DNA of 12,363 nucleotides from Silvanigrellaceae bacterium (GCA_947475135.1 CANJMU010000002.1:1-12363), one strand, 5' to 3'. Shown: positions 1 to 8,525, numbered from the stretch's first letter. Numbers and translations: made by a program. Notes: a model not told the origin generated them from the sequence alone.

Positions 1-166
1 AGGGTAAATATGTATAAGCTAAGATATAATAGGACACATGAATGAAATAAAAAGTGAAAAACAAAGTTTTCATCAATCCGAAAATTTAGTATATCTGTTT
101 TGCTTGTAAGGGACAATAAAAGAAACCTTAGAAATTTTAAATACTTCAATACAATGTGAGTTGAAA

Positions 167-3100
167 ATGAAAACAAAGAATTTTCAAGAATTTATTTTAG
201 AACTTTGTCAGTACTGGAAGAATTTTGATTGTCTATTAAGTCAGCCCTATGATTTGCACATGGGTGCAGGAACATTTCATCCGCACACTTTTTTAAAAGG
301 TCTTGGCCCAGAGCCCTGGCGATGTGCTTATGTTCAGCCATGTCGTCGTCCTGTAGATGGTCGTTATGGAAAAAGTCCTTATCGTTTTCAACATTATTAT
401 CAATTACAGGTTTTATTAAAACCAGCGCCATCAAATATTATCGATCTTTTTTTGAATTCTCTAGAACATATCGGCATAAAATTAAAAGAAAATGATATTG
501 GCCTCTTAGAAGATGATTGGAAAGGCCCCACGCTTGGAGCATGGGGTTTAGGATGGGAAGTTCGTGCGAATGGACAAGAAGTCACGCAGTTTACTTATTT
601 TCAACAATTGGGCGGAATGGATGTTGATGTTGTTTGTGGTGAAATTACCTATGGTTTAGAACGATTGTACATGTATACTTATGGATATAAGGACGCTTTA
701 GATATTCCATTTAATGATCATTTTACTTACAGAGACATCTATTTTCAAAATGAATTTGAGTTTTCTTATTTTAATTTTTTAGAAGCTAATACAGATGAAT
801 TATTTCGTCAATTTGAAAAATGTGAAGAATTTGTCGAGCGTCTTTGTGAAAAAAAATTAATTTTACCGGCATATGATTATGTTTTACAAGCATCGCATTC
901 CTTTAATTTATTGGATGCGCGAGGCGCTATTAGTAGCACAGAGCGTCAACGCTTCATTGGGCGTGTTCGTGATTTAGCAAAAAAATGTGCTTTTATGTAT
1001 AAAACAGAACGTGAAAATATTGGGTTTCCTTTGCTTCATAAACTAGAATCCGATCCTCGTATTCCTCTTCTTCTTAAAAATTCAGAACCAACAATTCAGC
1101 AAAAACAACAATTGGGCAATTACTCACCAAAAAATTCCAATCGAATTTTGACGGATATTTTATTTGAATTAGGTGTGGAAGAAATGCCGCCTTCCTTTCA
1201 ATTGAATGCACAAAAGGAAATGGAAGAGAAGATTCAGGAATTTTTGTCTTTTAAAAAAAATCAATTTAAAAATTATCCTGAATTTATTGATTTGCTGAAT
1301 AAACTAAAAATTAGATTTGAAATTTCTTCTCGAAGAATGAGTTTATCTTGGAAAGATATTCCTGAATGGGAACCAGAATTTATTCAAGAGCTTTGGGGTC
1401 CTGCAAAAAAAATTGCTCAGAATGAAAATGGGGATTGGTCTCAAGCGGCGATTGGATTTTGTAAAAAAAATTCAATCCCAATTGAAAATATTATTCTTAA
1501 GCAAAAAAATGATGGAGAATTTATTTATTTTATTAAAAAAAACGATCCCATTAATTTTCCCTACTTACTAGCGGATAATTTTAAAAATTGGGTTATTCAT
1601 TTAAATATATTATTAAAAATGAAATGGCTTTCAAAGGAAATTTCACCTCCATTTATTCGCCCTGTGCGATGGATTGTTTCTTTAGTCGAGAATGAAGTTT
1701 TGCCGTTATCTCTATTCGGTTTAAATGCTTCTCATTACACTTGTGGACAAAGAATTTTAAATTCAGATTTTGTATCTATAAATCATGCAAAAGAATATGA
1801 AAAAATACTTCAAAAAAATCATGTTATTTTTTCATTTCAAGAAAGAAAAGAAAAAATATTAACAGACATCTCTGAACTTTTAAAAAATGAACCTCATTTC
1901 GAAATTATTGAAGATAATGATTTGTTAAATAAATGTATTGGACTTTTTGAATCACCATTTGTTTTTCTTGGTAAATTTGATGAGAAGTATTTGCGTCTCC
2001 CAAAGAAATTAATTCAAAGTGTCTTAAGGGAACATATGAATTATTTCTCATTGCTAAATTCAAATACTGGAGAAATGTTACCTTGTTATATTGGAGTTGC
2101 AAATTTTAAATGCTCTGAACTTGAAAATATGATTCAAGGAACACAAACAGTTGTTGTGGGGCGGCTAGAGGACGGTGCTTTTTATTATGATGGTGATTTA
2201 AAAACATCTCTTCAAGACCTAAGAGCTTTATTAAAAAATCAGATTTTTCAAGAAGGCATGGGAACTCTTTATGATAAAACAGAAAGATTAGTTCAAATTG
2301 TTCAAGAATTAAATAAAATACCAAATTATTTTTCACAGGAAGATTTTGAAATTATAGAAACTGCCTGTTGTTTTTCAAAATCTGATTTGCGTTCTGGGTG
2401 TGTTCAAGAATTTCCTGATGAGATGCAAGGACTTATGGGCGGAATTTTAGCTAAAAATCAAAATATTTGTCATGATTTTAAAAAATCTCAAGATGTCGCA
2501 GATGCAATTTCTCAACATTATTTGCCAGCGGGATTGAACTCTAACTATCCAATAACGAAACATGCGTTGTTTGTTTCGTTATTGGATAAATGGGATAGTA
2601 TCTGTTTAATGATATCAACAGGTGTTGAAATCAAATCAAATAAAGATCCTTTTGGTTTACGCCGACTAGCTCTTAGTATTTTAAGAATTCTAGGCTTAAA
2701 AAAAGATGAAAATTCATTGAATATTTCACTCGTAGAATTAAAAAATATTTGGAAAATTGTGGCTCAAAAAAACCAAATAAATGTTCCAGAAAATTTTGAT
2801 GAAAAGTTAATGAATTTTTTAATTGATAGAATGAAATTTGTGCTGAAAGAACATTATGAAACAAATTTTGTTGATGCTTTGACAAGGTATTATCCGATCC
2901 ACAGCATTTCAAATGGTTTGCAGTTTTTGCACACACTGCAACAGTTTTTTAAAGAAGAAAGCCATTTTCAATTTTCTAACACATTTATTCCTTATCGGCG
3001 CGCACTTAACTTAACAAAAAATATAACGGCAGAAAAGAAAATCATTGCTGGTTTATTTGTGCACGAGAGTGAAAACAAATTGTATGAAAAAATCATTGCA

Positions 3101-3316
3101 TCGGAAATATTAATAAAAAATCAATTAAATGAAGGAAAATTTTCTGATTATCTACATACTTTATCAGATTTAGAAGCTCCTTTATCAAATTTTTTTGAAA
3201 GCGTTATGATAAATGATGAAAATATAAACATAAAAGAAAACCGACAACAACTCTTACTCAAAGTTCGATCTTTATATGAAAGCGTAGCGGATTTTTCTAT
3301 CATTCAAGGACAATAA
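167..3316 (+). CDS. glyQS: Glycyl-tRNA synthetase, fused alpha and beta subunits (GlyQS)
   Basis: Charges tRNA-Gly with glycine in the cytoplasm. In most bacteria this alpha2beta2 enzyme is made from two genes, glyQ and glyS; here both lie in one 1049-aa chain. Residues about 1-295 are the catalytic alpha subunit, with GAGTFHP (33-39), GRYGKSPYR, TLGAWGLGWEV, EVTQFTYFQQ, GEITYGLERL, LPAYDYVLQASHSFNLLDAR and TERQRF. After a linker of about 30 residues, the beta subunit starts near residue 327 (FELGVEEMPPS). It continues with GRLEDGAFYYDGD, DKTERL, CFSKSDLRSG, EFPDEMQGLMGG and KDPFGLRRLALSILRIL, and ends with the usual VADFSIIQ tail. A TTG at 161 is in frame, but ATG 167 is preferred because GTGAG (156-160) sits 6 nt before it. 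It is the first gene of a tight cluster with ribF and prxQ. Similar fusions are known in chlamydiae and scattered lineages. Several A8 tracts lie in the gene. Confidence 0.97.
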   Translation: MKTKNFQEFILELCQYWKNFDCLLSQPYDLHMGAGTFHPHTFLKGLGPEPWRCAYVQPCRRPVDGRYGKSPYRFQHYYQLQVLLKPAPSNIIDLFLNSLEHIGIKLKENDIGLLEDDWKGPTLGAWGLGWEVRANGQEVTQFTYFQQLGGMDVDVVCGEITYGLERLYMYTYGYKDALDIPFNDHFTYRDIYFQNEFEFSYFNFLEANTDELFRQFEKCEEFVERLCEKKLILPAYDYVLQASHSFNLLDARGAISSTERQRFIGRVRDLAKKCAFMYKTERENIGFPLLHKLESDPRIPLLLKNSEPTIQQKQQLGNYSPKNSNRILTDILFELGVEEMPPSFQLNAQKEMEEKIQEFLSFKKNQFKNYPEFIDLLNKLKIRFEISSRRMSLSWKDIPEWEPEFIQELWGPAKKIAQNENGDWSQAAIGFCKKNSIPIENIILKQKNDGEFIYFIKKNDPINFPYLLADNFKNWVIHLNILLKMKWLSKEISPPFIRPVRWIVSLVENEVLPLSLFGLNASHYTCGQRILNSDFVSINHAKEYEKILQKNHVIFSFQERKEKILTDISELLKNEPHFEIIEDNDLLNKCIGLFESPFVFLGKFDEKYLRLPKKLIQSVLREHMNYFSLLNSNTGEMLPCYIGVANFKCSELENMIQGTQTVVVGRLEDGAFYYDGDLKTSLQDLRALLKNQIFQEGMGTLYDKTERLVQIVQELNKIPNYFSQEDFEIIETACCFSKSDLRSGCVQEFPDEMQGLMGGILAKNQNICHDFKKSQDVADAISQHYLPAGLNSNYPITKHALFVSLLDKWDSICLMISTGVEIKSNKDPFGLRRLALSILRILGLKKDENSLNISLVELKNIWKIVAQKNQINVPENFDEKLMNFLIDRMKFVLKEHYETNFVDALTRYYPIHSISNGLQFLHTLQQFFKEESHFQFSNTFIPYRRALNLTKNITAEKKIIAGLFVHESENKLYEKIIASEILIKNQLNEGKFSDYLHTLSDLEAPLSNFFESVMINDENINIKENRQQLLLKVRSLYESVADFSIIQGQ

Positions 3317-3317
3317 G

Positions 3318-4259
3318 ATGAATTCGAACTTTCAGTTTTTTGGCAATAAAGAAAAATTAAAATCAAGTCCTCTTCTATTAACTCTTGGTAATTTTGATGG
3401 GGTTCATTTAGGTCACAAGCACATATTAAATTATATTCGGGATCTAAAAAAAGAGAATGAAAGTTTTGCTGTTGTTACTTTTGACCCTCACCCTATTTTT
3501 TATTTTGATAAGAATAAAAAAAATTACCTGATTTATTCATTAGAATATAGAATTCAAGAGCTCTTAAAAATTTGCGATGTTGTTATTGTACAAAAATTTA
3601 TTGATGATTTTGCAAATCAATCTCACGAAGAATTCTGTCAAAATTGGTTGCTCAAAAATTTTCACCCTAGAAAAGTTTTTTTAGGTTTTAATTTTACATA
3701 TGGAAAAAATCGTCTTGGAAATAGCGAAACATTTGAAAAATTTGCATCAAAAAATAGGATACAATTTGAAACTTTGCCTGCTTATAAACACAAAGAAGAA
3801 TTTATTTCATCAAGTTTGATTCGAAAAGCAATTTTGAAGAATGATTTTTTATTGGTGCAAGAGCTACTTGCCCAGCCATTTTTTATTGATGGGATTGTGA
3901 TTCATGGAGATAAACGGGGTCGTCAAATAGGATTTCCTACGGCTAATATAAAAATTGATGAGAAAAGAATTCTTCCACAAAACGGTGTCTATGCATGTCG
4001 AGTTCAAATAGAAAATGAAATGAATCAATATCATGCGGTTATGAATATTGGGGTCAGGCCAACGGTTCAGCAGGAAGTTTTAGAAATTCACGTGGAAGCT
4101 CATTTATTTGATTATAATGGTGATCTTTACGGGAAAAAAATAAAATATTTTCCAGTTCAATTTATTCGTGAAGAAAGAAAATTCTCGAATTTTTTAGAAT
4201 TAAAGGAACAAATAAAATTAGATTCAGAAAAATCAAAAATTATTTTAGGAGAAAAATAA
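3318..4259 (+). CDS. ribF: Bifunctional riboflavin kinase / FAD synthetase
   Basis: Converts riboflavin to FMN and then to FAD in the cytoplasm. The 313-aa length is normal for the family. The N-terminal FMN adenylyltransferase half shows GNFDGVHLGH (24-33), DPHP (56-59), LGFNFTYGKNRLG and SSSLIR (164-169). The C-terminal riboflavin kinase half shows GDKRGRQIGFPTANI (about 197-211), NGVYAC, MNIGVRPTV (242-250) and the acidic stretch EIHVEAHLFD, then GDLYG. The ATG follows the glyQS stop by one base; AAGGA at 3306-3310, inside the end of glyQS, is its Shine-Dalgarno site (7-nt spacer), so the two genes are probably cotranscribed and translationally coupled. Nothing is missing from the expected motifs. 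Whether the co-location with glyQS has functional meaning is unknown. Confidence 0.97.
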   Translation: MNSNFQFFGNKEKLKSSPLLLTLGNFDGVHLGHKHILNYIRDLKKENESFAVVTFDPHPIFYFDKNKKNYLIYSLEYRIQELLKICDVVIVQKFIDDFANQSHEEFCQNWLLKNFHPRKVFLGFNFTYGKNRLGNSETFEKFASKNRIQFETLPAYKHKEEFISSSLIRKAILKNDFLLVQELLAQPFFIDGIVIHGDKRGRQIGFPTANIKIDEKRILPQNGVYACRVQIENEMNQYHAVMNIGVRPTVQQEVLEIHVEAHLFDYNGDLYGKKIKYFPVQFIREERKFSNFLELKEQIKLDSEKSKIILGEK

Positions 4260-4260
4260 A

Positions 4261-4728
4261 ATGATTCTTACGGGTGATTATCTTCCTCATTTTGCTTTAT
4301 ATAATCAAAATCAGCGCTTGCGTAGAAATGACGACTATGAGGGAAAATGGCTTGTTCTGTTTATTTATCCAAAGGACGACACTCCTGGCTGTACTTTAGA
4401 ATCGAAAGATTTTCAGCAAAGTCTTCGGGATTTTGATAAATTAGAAACTAAAGTTGTGGGCTTAAGTGCAGATAATACAAGCTCTCATGCCAATTTCTGT
4501 CATAAATATTTATTGACATTTGATTTTTTAGCAGATCCTGAAGAAAAATTATTAAAACAAATTGATGCAGGGTTTAAAGAAAACAATGGAGAAAAATTTT
4601 GGAATCGAACCACTTTTATTATGAATGAAAGAGGAATCGTCAAACATATTTTTGAAAATGTCGTGCCAGAAAATCATGTCAATCATGTTTTAAAATTTGT
4701 ACAAAAAATGAAAGAAGACTATCAATAA
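4261..4728 (+). CDS. bcp: Peroxiredoxin, PrxQ/Bcp family (thiol peroxidase)
   Basis: A 155-aa thiol peroxidase that reduces H2O2 and organic hydroperoxides, normally recycled by thioredoxin. The peroxidatic cysteine is C44 in YPKDDTPGCTLE. The E. coli Bcp-type resolving cysteine five residues on is absent (residue 49 is K). The only other cysteine is C80, in HANFCHKY, 36 residues after C44. This is the position used by the alpha-3 class of atypical two-Cys PrxQ enzymes (as I recall, Xylella PrxQ uses C47/C83), so an intramolecular C44-C80 disulfide is expected. The conserved downstream stretch WNRTTFIM is present. AGGAG at 4248-4252 inside the end of ribF is the ribosome binding site (8-nt spacer); the start is one base after the ribF stop. 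It is the last gene of the rightward cluster and converges on kdsB. Confidence 0.95.
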   Translation: MILTGDYLPHFALYNQNQRLRRNDDYEGKWLVLFIYPKDDTPGCTLESKDFQQSLRDFDKLETKVVGLSADNTSSHANFCHKYLLTFDFLADPEEKLLKQIDAGFKENNGEKFWNRTTFIMNERGIVKHIFENVVPENHVNHVLKFVQKMKEDYQ

Positions 4729-4734
4729 ATAATT

Positions 4735-4757
4735 TGAATATTCATTTTTAATTAAAA
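4735..4757. terminator. AT-only palindromes between convergent genes
   Basis: The 33-bp gap between the prxQ and kdsB stop codons holds two adjacent perfect palindromes: TGAATATTCA (4735-4744) and TTTTAATTAAAA (4746-4757). They sit where both converging transcripts should end. Neither has the GC-rich stem of a classical intrinsic terminator, and the AT-rich background makes chance palindromes likely, so a termination role is only a suggestion from position. Confidence 0.2.
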
Positions 4758-4761
4758 TCAA

Positions 4762-5496
4762 TTATATTTGAATAAGCCTAAGAGCCTCTTCATAATCTTC
4801 TTGTGTATTAATATCTAAAATTTTCTCATTTGTTATTTCAACATGAATTGAATATCCATTTTCAAGAGCTCTTAATTGCTCTAAAGATTCGACTATTTCT
4901 AATGGCGTTTGATTCATTTGAGAGTACTCAACTAAAAAATCTCTTTGAAATGCATAAAGTCCAATATGCGAATAAACGACAATATCTTCAATTAAATTTC
5001 TAAAATAAGGAATCGGGCTTCGTGAAAAATAAAGAGCATCTTTATTTTTTTTTAAAATAATTTTCACGATATTTGGATTATTTAAATCATCATTATTTTT
5101 TAATGGCGCGGCCAAAGTAGACATAGGTGGATTTTTGTTATTTAAATAAGGTAACACCAAAAGCTCAAGCATCTTGGGTGTTACGAAAGGTTCATCTCCC
5201 TGCAAGTTAACAACAACTTCAAACTCAGGGTGATTTTTAGAAATCAAAGCAACTCTATCCGTTCCTGTCCTTATATTTTCTGGTGTTAATTCAACAATAG
5301 CGTCCGTATGAATTAAAGCATTTTTTATTTCAAGGCTATCTGTAGCAACAATAATTTTATCCAAAAAAGGACATTTTTTTGCCTGCAAATAGACGCGTTC
5401 GATGAGTGTCGAAGAACCGATTTTAAGTAAAGGTTTTCTTGGCAAGCGAGTAGAATTGAGTCGAGAGGGAATGACGCATAAAATTTTAGGTTTCAT
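4762..5496 (-). CDS. kdsB: 3-deoxy-manno-octulosonate cytidylyltransferase (CMP-KDO synthetase)
   Basis: Joins CTP and KDO to form CMP-KDO, the activated sugar used in the inner core of lipopolysaccharide, in the cytoplasm. Length is 244 aa against about 248 in E. coli. Family motifs in order: IPSRLNSTRLPRKPL (9-23, nucleotide-binding loop), VATDS (50-54), RTGTDR (76-81), VVNLQGDEPF (95-104), LYFSRSPIPYFR (155-166), SHIGLYAF (176-183) and SLEQLRALENGYSIHV near the C-terminus. It lies downstream of udk on the same strand with a 65-bp gap, so the two could share a transcript. ATG 5496 is the first plausible start; it has no strong Shine-Dalgarno sequence (only a GAAAG about 13 nt upstream), which is unusual beside the other genes here. 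An inverted repeat sits in its leader. Confidence 0.96.
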   Translation of the reverse strand: MKPKILCVIPSRLNSTRLPRKPLLKIGSSTLIERVYLQAKKCPFLDKIIVATDSLEIKNALIHTDAIVELTPENIRTGTDRVALISKNHPEFEVVVNLQGDEPFVTPKMLELLVLPYLNNKNPPMSTLAAPLKNNDDLNNPNIVKIILKKNKDALYFSRSPIPYFRNLIEDIVVYSHIGLYAFQRDFLVEYSQMNQTPLEIVESLEQLRALENGYSIHVEITNEKILDINTQEDYEEALRLIQI

Positions 5497-5509
5497 AATT
5501 TTTACAGAA

Positions 5510-5544
5510 CTTTCGTAGAAATAGATGAAATGAGATGACGAAAG
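5510..5544. repeat. Inverted repeat in the udk-kdsB gap
   Basis: CTTTCGT at 5510-5516 and ACGAAAG at 5538-5544 form perfect 7-bp arms around a 21-nt purine-rich spacer. The repeat lies entirely in the 65-bp gap between the udk stop and the kdsB start. In the minus-strand transcript the hairpin would end about 13 nt before the kdsB ATG. It could be an RNA hairpin affecting kdsB translation or an RNA processing site. A chance repeat is also possible. Confidence 0.35.
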
Positions 5545-5561
5545 GAGTCTATTCCTAAAAT

Positions 5562-6197
5562 TTATATTTTAAAATATTCTGAAATCCCTGAAGTCACTTT
5601 TTCTATAACGTCTTCGATCTCATTAGAATTGGATACAATTGCGGAGGCAAATTTTTTTGAAGGTTCTACAAATAAATCATGCATAGGCTTCACATTAGTG
5701 AAGAATTGAATTCTGACGCCTTCAGGAGTTCGGCCTCTTTCTTCAACGTCTCGTTTTAATCGACGCTGAAATCGAACATCTTCATCAATATCTAAAAAAA
5801 TTGAAAAATTATAATAATGACGCAATATTTCTTGCGATAAAACTAAAATACCATCAACAATAATAACAGAGGTTATGGGGAATTCTTTGCTTATTTCGCT
5901 TCGACGATGAGTGACAAAATCGTAAACTGGCAACTGGATATTTTCGCCTTGCGACAGTTGCTGGAGGTGGTGTGCCATAAGGTCAAAGTCAATTGCATTG
6001 GGATGATCGTAATTGATGCTGCCATCACCCTTAAAATTTTTACTTTGATCCCTGTAATAATTATCTTGACTTAAAATAGAAACAGAAATGCGTGAATTCC
6101 ATTTTTCCAAAATATTGGCTTTTAGCCATTTTGAAAGCGTTGTCTTTCCCGATCCGCTTCCCCCTGACACTGCGATAATATAAGGATTCATATTCAC
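5562..6197 (-). CDS. udk: Uridine kinase
   Basis: Phosphorylates uridine and cytidine to UMP and CMP in the pyrimidine salvage pathway. The 211-aa length matches the family (213 in E. coli). The P-loop GGSGSGKT is at 12-19, followed by SQDNYYRD (43-50), the conserved INYDHPNAIDFDL (61-73), LPVYDF and HRRS (89-100), the Walker B-like VIIVDGILVL (111-120), and the lid region RRLKRDVEERGRTPEG (145-160). The chosen start is GTG 6197: AGGGA (complement of 6205-6209) is 7 nt upstream of it, whereas the ATG two codons later (6191) would leave a 13-nt spacer. The alternative adds or removes only two residues. It is divergent from fusA across about 210 bp and precedes kdsB. Confidence 0.96.
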   Translation of the reverse strand: MNMNPYIIAVSGGSGSGKTTLSKWLKANILEKWNSRISVSILSQDNYYRDQSKNFKGDGSINYDHPNAIDFDLMAHHLQQLSQGENIQLPVYDFVTHRRSEISKEFPITSVIIVDGILVLSQEILRHYYNFSIFLDIDEDVRFQRRLKRDVEERGRTPEGVRIQFFTNVKPMHDLFVEPSKKFASAIVSNSNEIEDVIEKVTSGISEYFKI

Positions 6198-6244
6198 AAA
6201 AAATTCCCTAAAATTTTAGTCAATTTTTAAAAAGTTCGCTTGTA

Positions 6245-6271
6245 GATAATTTTTTTTATAAAAAAAGTCAA
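6245..6271 (-). promoter_or_regulatory. Possible sigma-70 promoter for udk
   Basis: On the minus strand TTGACT (complement of 6266-6271) is 17 nt from TATCTA (complement of about 6243-6248), just upstream of the AGGGA site and GTG start of udk. The -35 element is good (5 of 6). The -10 matches only in its first three bases, so this is a weak candidate supported mainly by spacing and position. Confidence 0.3.
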
Positions 6272-6329
6272 AGGATTCCTGTTGGAATGAAATACTATTG
6301 AAATCAACCCCAAAATCAGCTAGTGAGTT

Positions 6330-6361
6330 GCCTGTCTGTCATGATCAGGCTTATTTTTTTT
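6330..6361 (+). terminator. Terminator-like hairpin with T-tract in the fusA leader
   Basis: GCCTG (6330-6334) pairs with CAGGC (6346-6350) around an 11-nt loop and is followed at once by TTATTTTTTTT. This is the form of a rho-independent terminator reading rightward, but it lies only about 50 nt before the fusA start and there is no annotated gene upstream on that strand. It may be an attenuator in a fusA leader transcript or the end of a short RNA. Alternatively, the same bases can be read as a weak promoter: TTGCCT (6328-6333), 18 nt, TATTTT (6352-6357). Confidence 0.4.
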
Positions 6362-6410
6362 ATGAAACTTCGCTCTTTTAAAAAAAGGGCCATTTTTATT
6401 GGAATGTCTT

Positions 6411-8525
6411 ATGAATAAAGATCTTTCTCTCGTTAGAAATATTGGTATTTCTGCACATATTGACTCTGGGAAAACGACTCTAACAGAGCGAATTTTATTT
6501 TACACAGGACGCATTCACAAAATTGAAGAAGTCAAGGGAAAGTCTGGTGTAGGCGCAACGATGGACCATATGGATCTTGAACGCGAAAAAGGGATTACGA
6601 TTCAATCCGCGGCAACATTTTGCCAATGGAAAGAATACTGGATTAACCTTATCGACACTCCGGGACACGTCGATTTTACAATTGAAGTTGAGCGTTCCTT
6701 GCGCGTTCTCGATGGCGCCATCTTGGTTCTTTGCTCTGTTGCAGGCGTTCAATCCCAATCCATTACAGTTGACAGACAGATGCGCCGTTACCGCGTTCCG
6801 CGTTTAGCTTTTGTGAATAAAATGGATCGCTCTGGCGCAAATCCTTATCGTGTATGCCAGCAATTACGCGAAAAGTTAAATCATAATGCGTGGCTCGTTC
6901 AAATTCCTATTGGTGCTGAAGATCACTTTCGGGGAGTTGTTGACTTATTAACGCAAAAAGCATTTTATTTTGATGGACCTAACGGAGAAAGTATCCGGGA
7001 AGAAGAAATTCCAGCGGAATTAGCTGAAGAAGCAAAATCTCGTCGTACCGAATTAATCGGCGCCCTTGCCGATTTTGACGATGCAATTGCTGAAAAATTT
7101 TTAGCAGATGAATTTGTTTCCACTGAAGATGCTAAAAAAGTTTTAAGAAGAGCGGTGATTGAACTAAAAATAACCCCTGTTTTTGTTGGTTCTGCCTTTA
7201 AAAACAAAGGAGTTCAGCTTTTATTGGATGGTGTTTCTTCCTACCTTCCGGCTCCAGATGAAGTTGAAAATGATGCTCTCGATCTTGTGAATTCTGTTGA
7301 AGGCAAAGAGCCTGTTCGAGTTGTTTTAAAATCAGTTGAAGATGCGCCTTTAGTCATGCTCGCTTTTAAGTTAGATGAAACTCGTTATGGACAATTGACA
7401 TTCATGCGTATTTATCAAGGAACTTTAAAACGTGGGGAGTCTATTACCAATATTAATTCAGACAGACGTCTTAAAGTACCCCGCATTGTTCGTTTGCACG
7501 CGGATGAAATGGAAGATATTGATTCGGCGTCTGCTGGTGATATTGTTTCACTCTTCGGTGTTGATTGCGCTTCTGGTGATACATTTACTGACGGAACTGT
7601 CAGGCTTTCTTTAAACTCAATTTATGTTCCAAATGCTGTGATTTCTCTTGCGATTGCTCCAAAAGATAAAGCAAGCCAAACCAGCTTTTCCAAAGCACTC
7701 AATAAATTTACTAAAGAAGATCCCACGTTTCGCGTCAGCCGCGATGAAGAATCTGGGGAAACAATTATTGCCGGTATGGGTGAATTGCATCTAGAAATTT
7801 ATGTAGAACGTATGAAACGAGAATTTGGTTGCGAAACCATTGTAGGTAAACCGCAAGTTAACTTTAGAGAAACACTCACTCAGCGAGCTGAAATCAATTA
7901 TACTCATAAAAAACAATCCGGTGGTGCGGGACAATTTGCGCGCATCTGTGGATATATGGAACCCTTGGCTGACGCCGGCGATAAGGTCTATGAATTTCAT
8001 GACGAAACCGTTGGTGGATCTATTCCAAGAAATTTCATTCCCGCTTGTGAAAAAGGTTTTGTCGAGCAAATTAAAAAAGGATTGCTTATTGGGGCTCCTG
8101 TGGTTGGAACAAAAATTGTTGTCAATGATGGCCTTCACCATGCTGTCGATTCCAATGAAATGGCCTTTAAAACTTGCGCTATGACTGGTTTCCGTGAAGC
8201 TTATGCATCTGGAAAACCGGTTATTATGGAACCAATTATGAAAGTTGGAGTCGAGGGTCCTGAAGAATTTCAAGGAACTATGATGGGACTTGTTAACCAA
8301 CGTCGCGGGATGATTGTAGGATCTTCTGGAAATGGTGGGTACTGCCAAATTGAATCGGAAGTGCCTTTAACAGAAATGTTTGGCTTTTCCACAGATTTGC
8401 GTTCAGGAACACAAGGTAAAGGTGAATTTTCTATGGAATTTGCAAAATATTCCCCCGTTCCACGTGCTGTTCAAGAAGATATGATTAAAAAATACAAAGA
8501 AAAAAGAGCTGCAGAAAACAAATAA
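6411..8525 (+). CDS. fusA: Translation elongation factor G, spdEFG1/mtEFG1-like
   Basis: GTPase that drives translocation of tRNA and mRNA on the ribosome. The protein is 704 aa from ATG 6411. G-domain motifs are complete: AHIDSGKTT (15-23), [20 protein letters not shown] (from 82), NKMD (136-139) and GSA (260-262). Domain III-V signatures include [36 protein letters not shown]-like [12 protein letters not shown] and [17 protein letters not shown]. Stretches such as [15 protein letters not shown] with [22 protein letters not shown] followed by EEIPAEL, and [13 protein letters not shown] resemble mitochondrial EFG1 and bacterial spdEFG1 more than E. coli FusA. A TTG at 6399 is in frame, but ATG 6411 aligns with the family and has GGA 7 nt upstream. 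The gene is not in a str operon: no rpsL, rpsG or tuf adjoins it. It uses more C/G-ending codons than its neighbours, as expected for high expression. Confidence 0.97.
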   Translation: MNKDLSLVRNIGISAHIDSGKTTLTERILFYTGRIHKIEEVKGKSGVGATMDHMDLEREKGITIQSAATFCQWKEYWINLIDTPGHVDFTIEVERSLRVLDGAILVLCSVAGVQSQSITVDRQMRRYRVPRLAFVNKMDRSGANPYRVCQQLREKLNHNAWLVQIPIGAEDHFRGVVDLLTQKAFYFDGPNGESIREEEIPAELAEEAKSRRTELIGALADFDDAIAEKFLADEFVSTEDAKKVLRRAVIELKITPVFVGSAFKNKGVQLLLDGVSSYLPAPDEVENDALDLVNSVEGKEPVRVVLKSVEDAPLVMLAFKLDETRYGQLTFMRIYQGTLKRGESITNINSDRRLKVPRIVRLHADEMEDIDSASAGDIVSLFGVDCASGDTFTDGTVRLSLNSIYVPNAVISLAIAPKDKASQTSFSKALNKFTKEDPTFRVSRDEESGETIIAGMGELHLEIYVERMKREFGCETIVGKPQVNFRETLTQRAEINYTHKKQSGGAGQFARICGYMEPLADAGDKVYEFHDETVGGSIPRNFIPACEKGFVEQIKKGLLIGAPVVGTKIVVNDGLHHAVDSNEMAFKTCAMTGFREAYASGKPVIMEPIMKVGVEGPEEFQGTMMGLVNQRRGMIVGSSGNGGYCQIESEVPLTEMFGFSTDLRSGTQGKGEFSMEFAKYSPVPRAVQEDMIKKYKEKRAAENK

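Noticed and set aside
7791..8348. Minus-strand 185-codon ORF inside fusA
   Set aside because: It lies wholly antisense to the conserved domains III-V of EF-G and has no recognisable motifs; fusA's richer codon use lowers stop frequency on the other strand.
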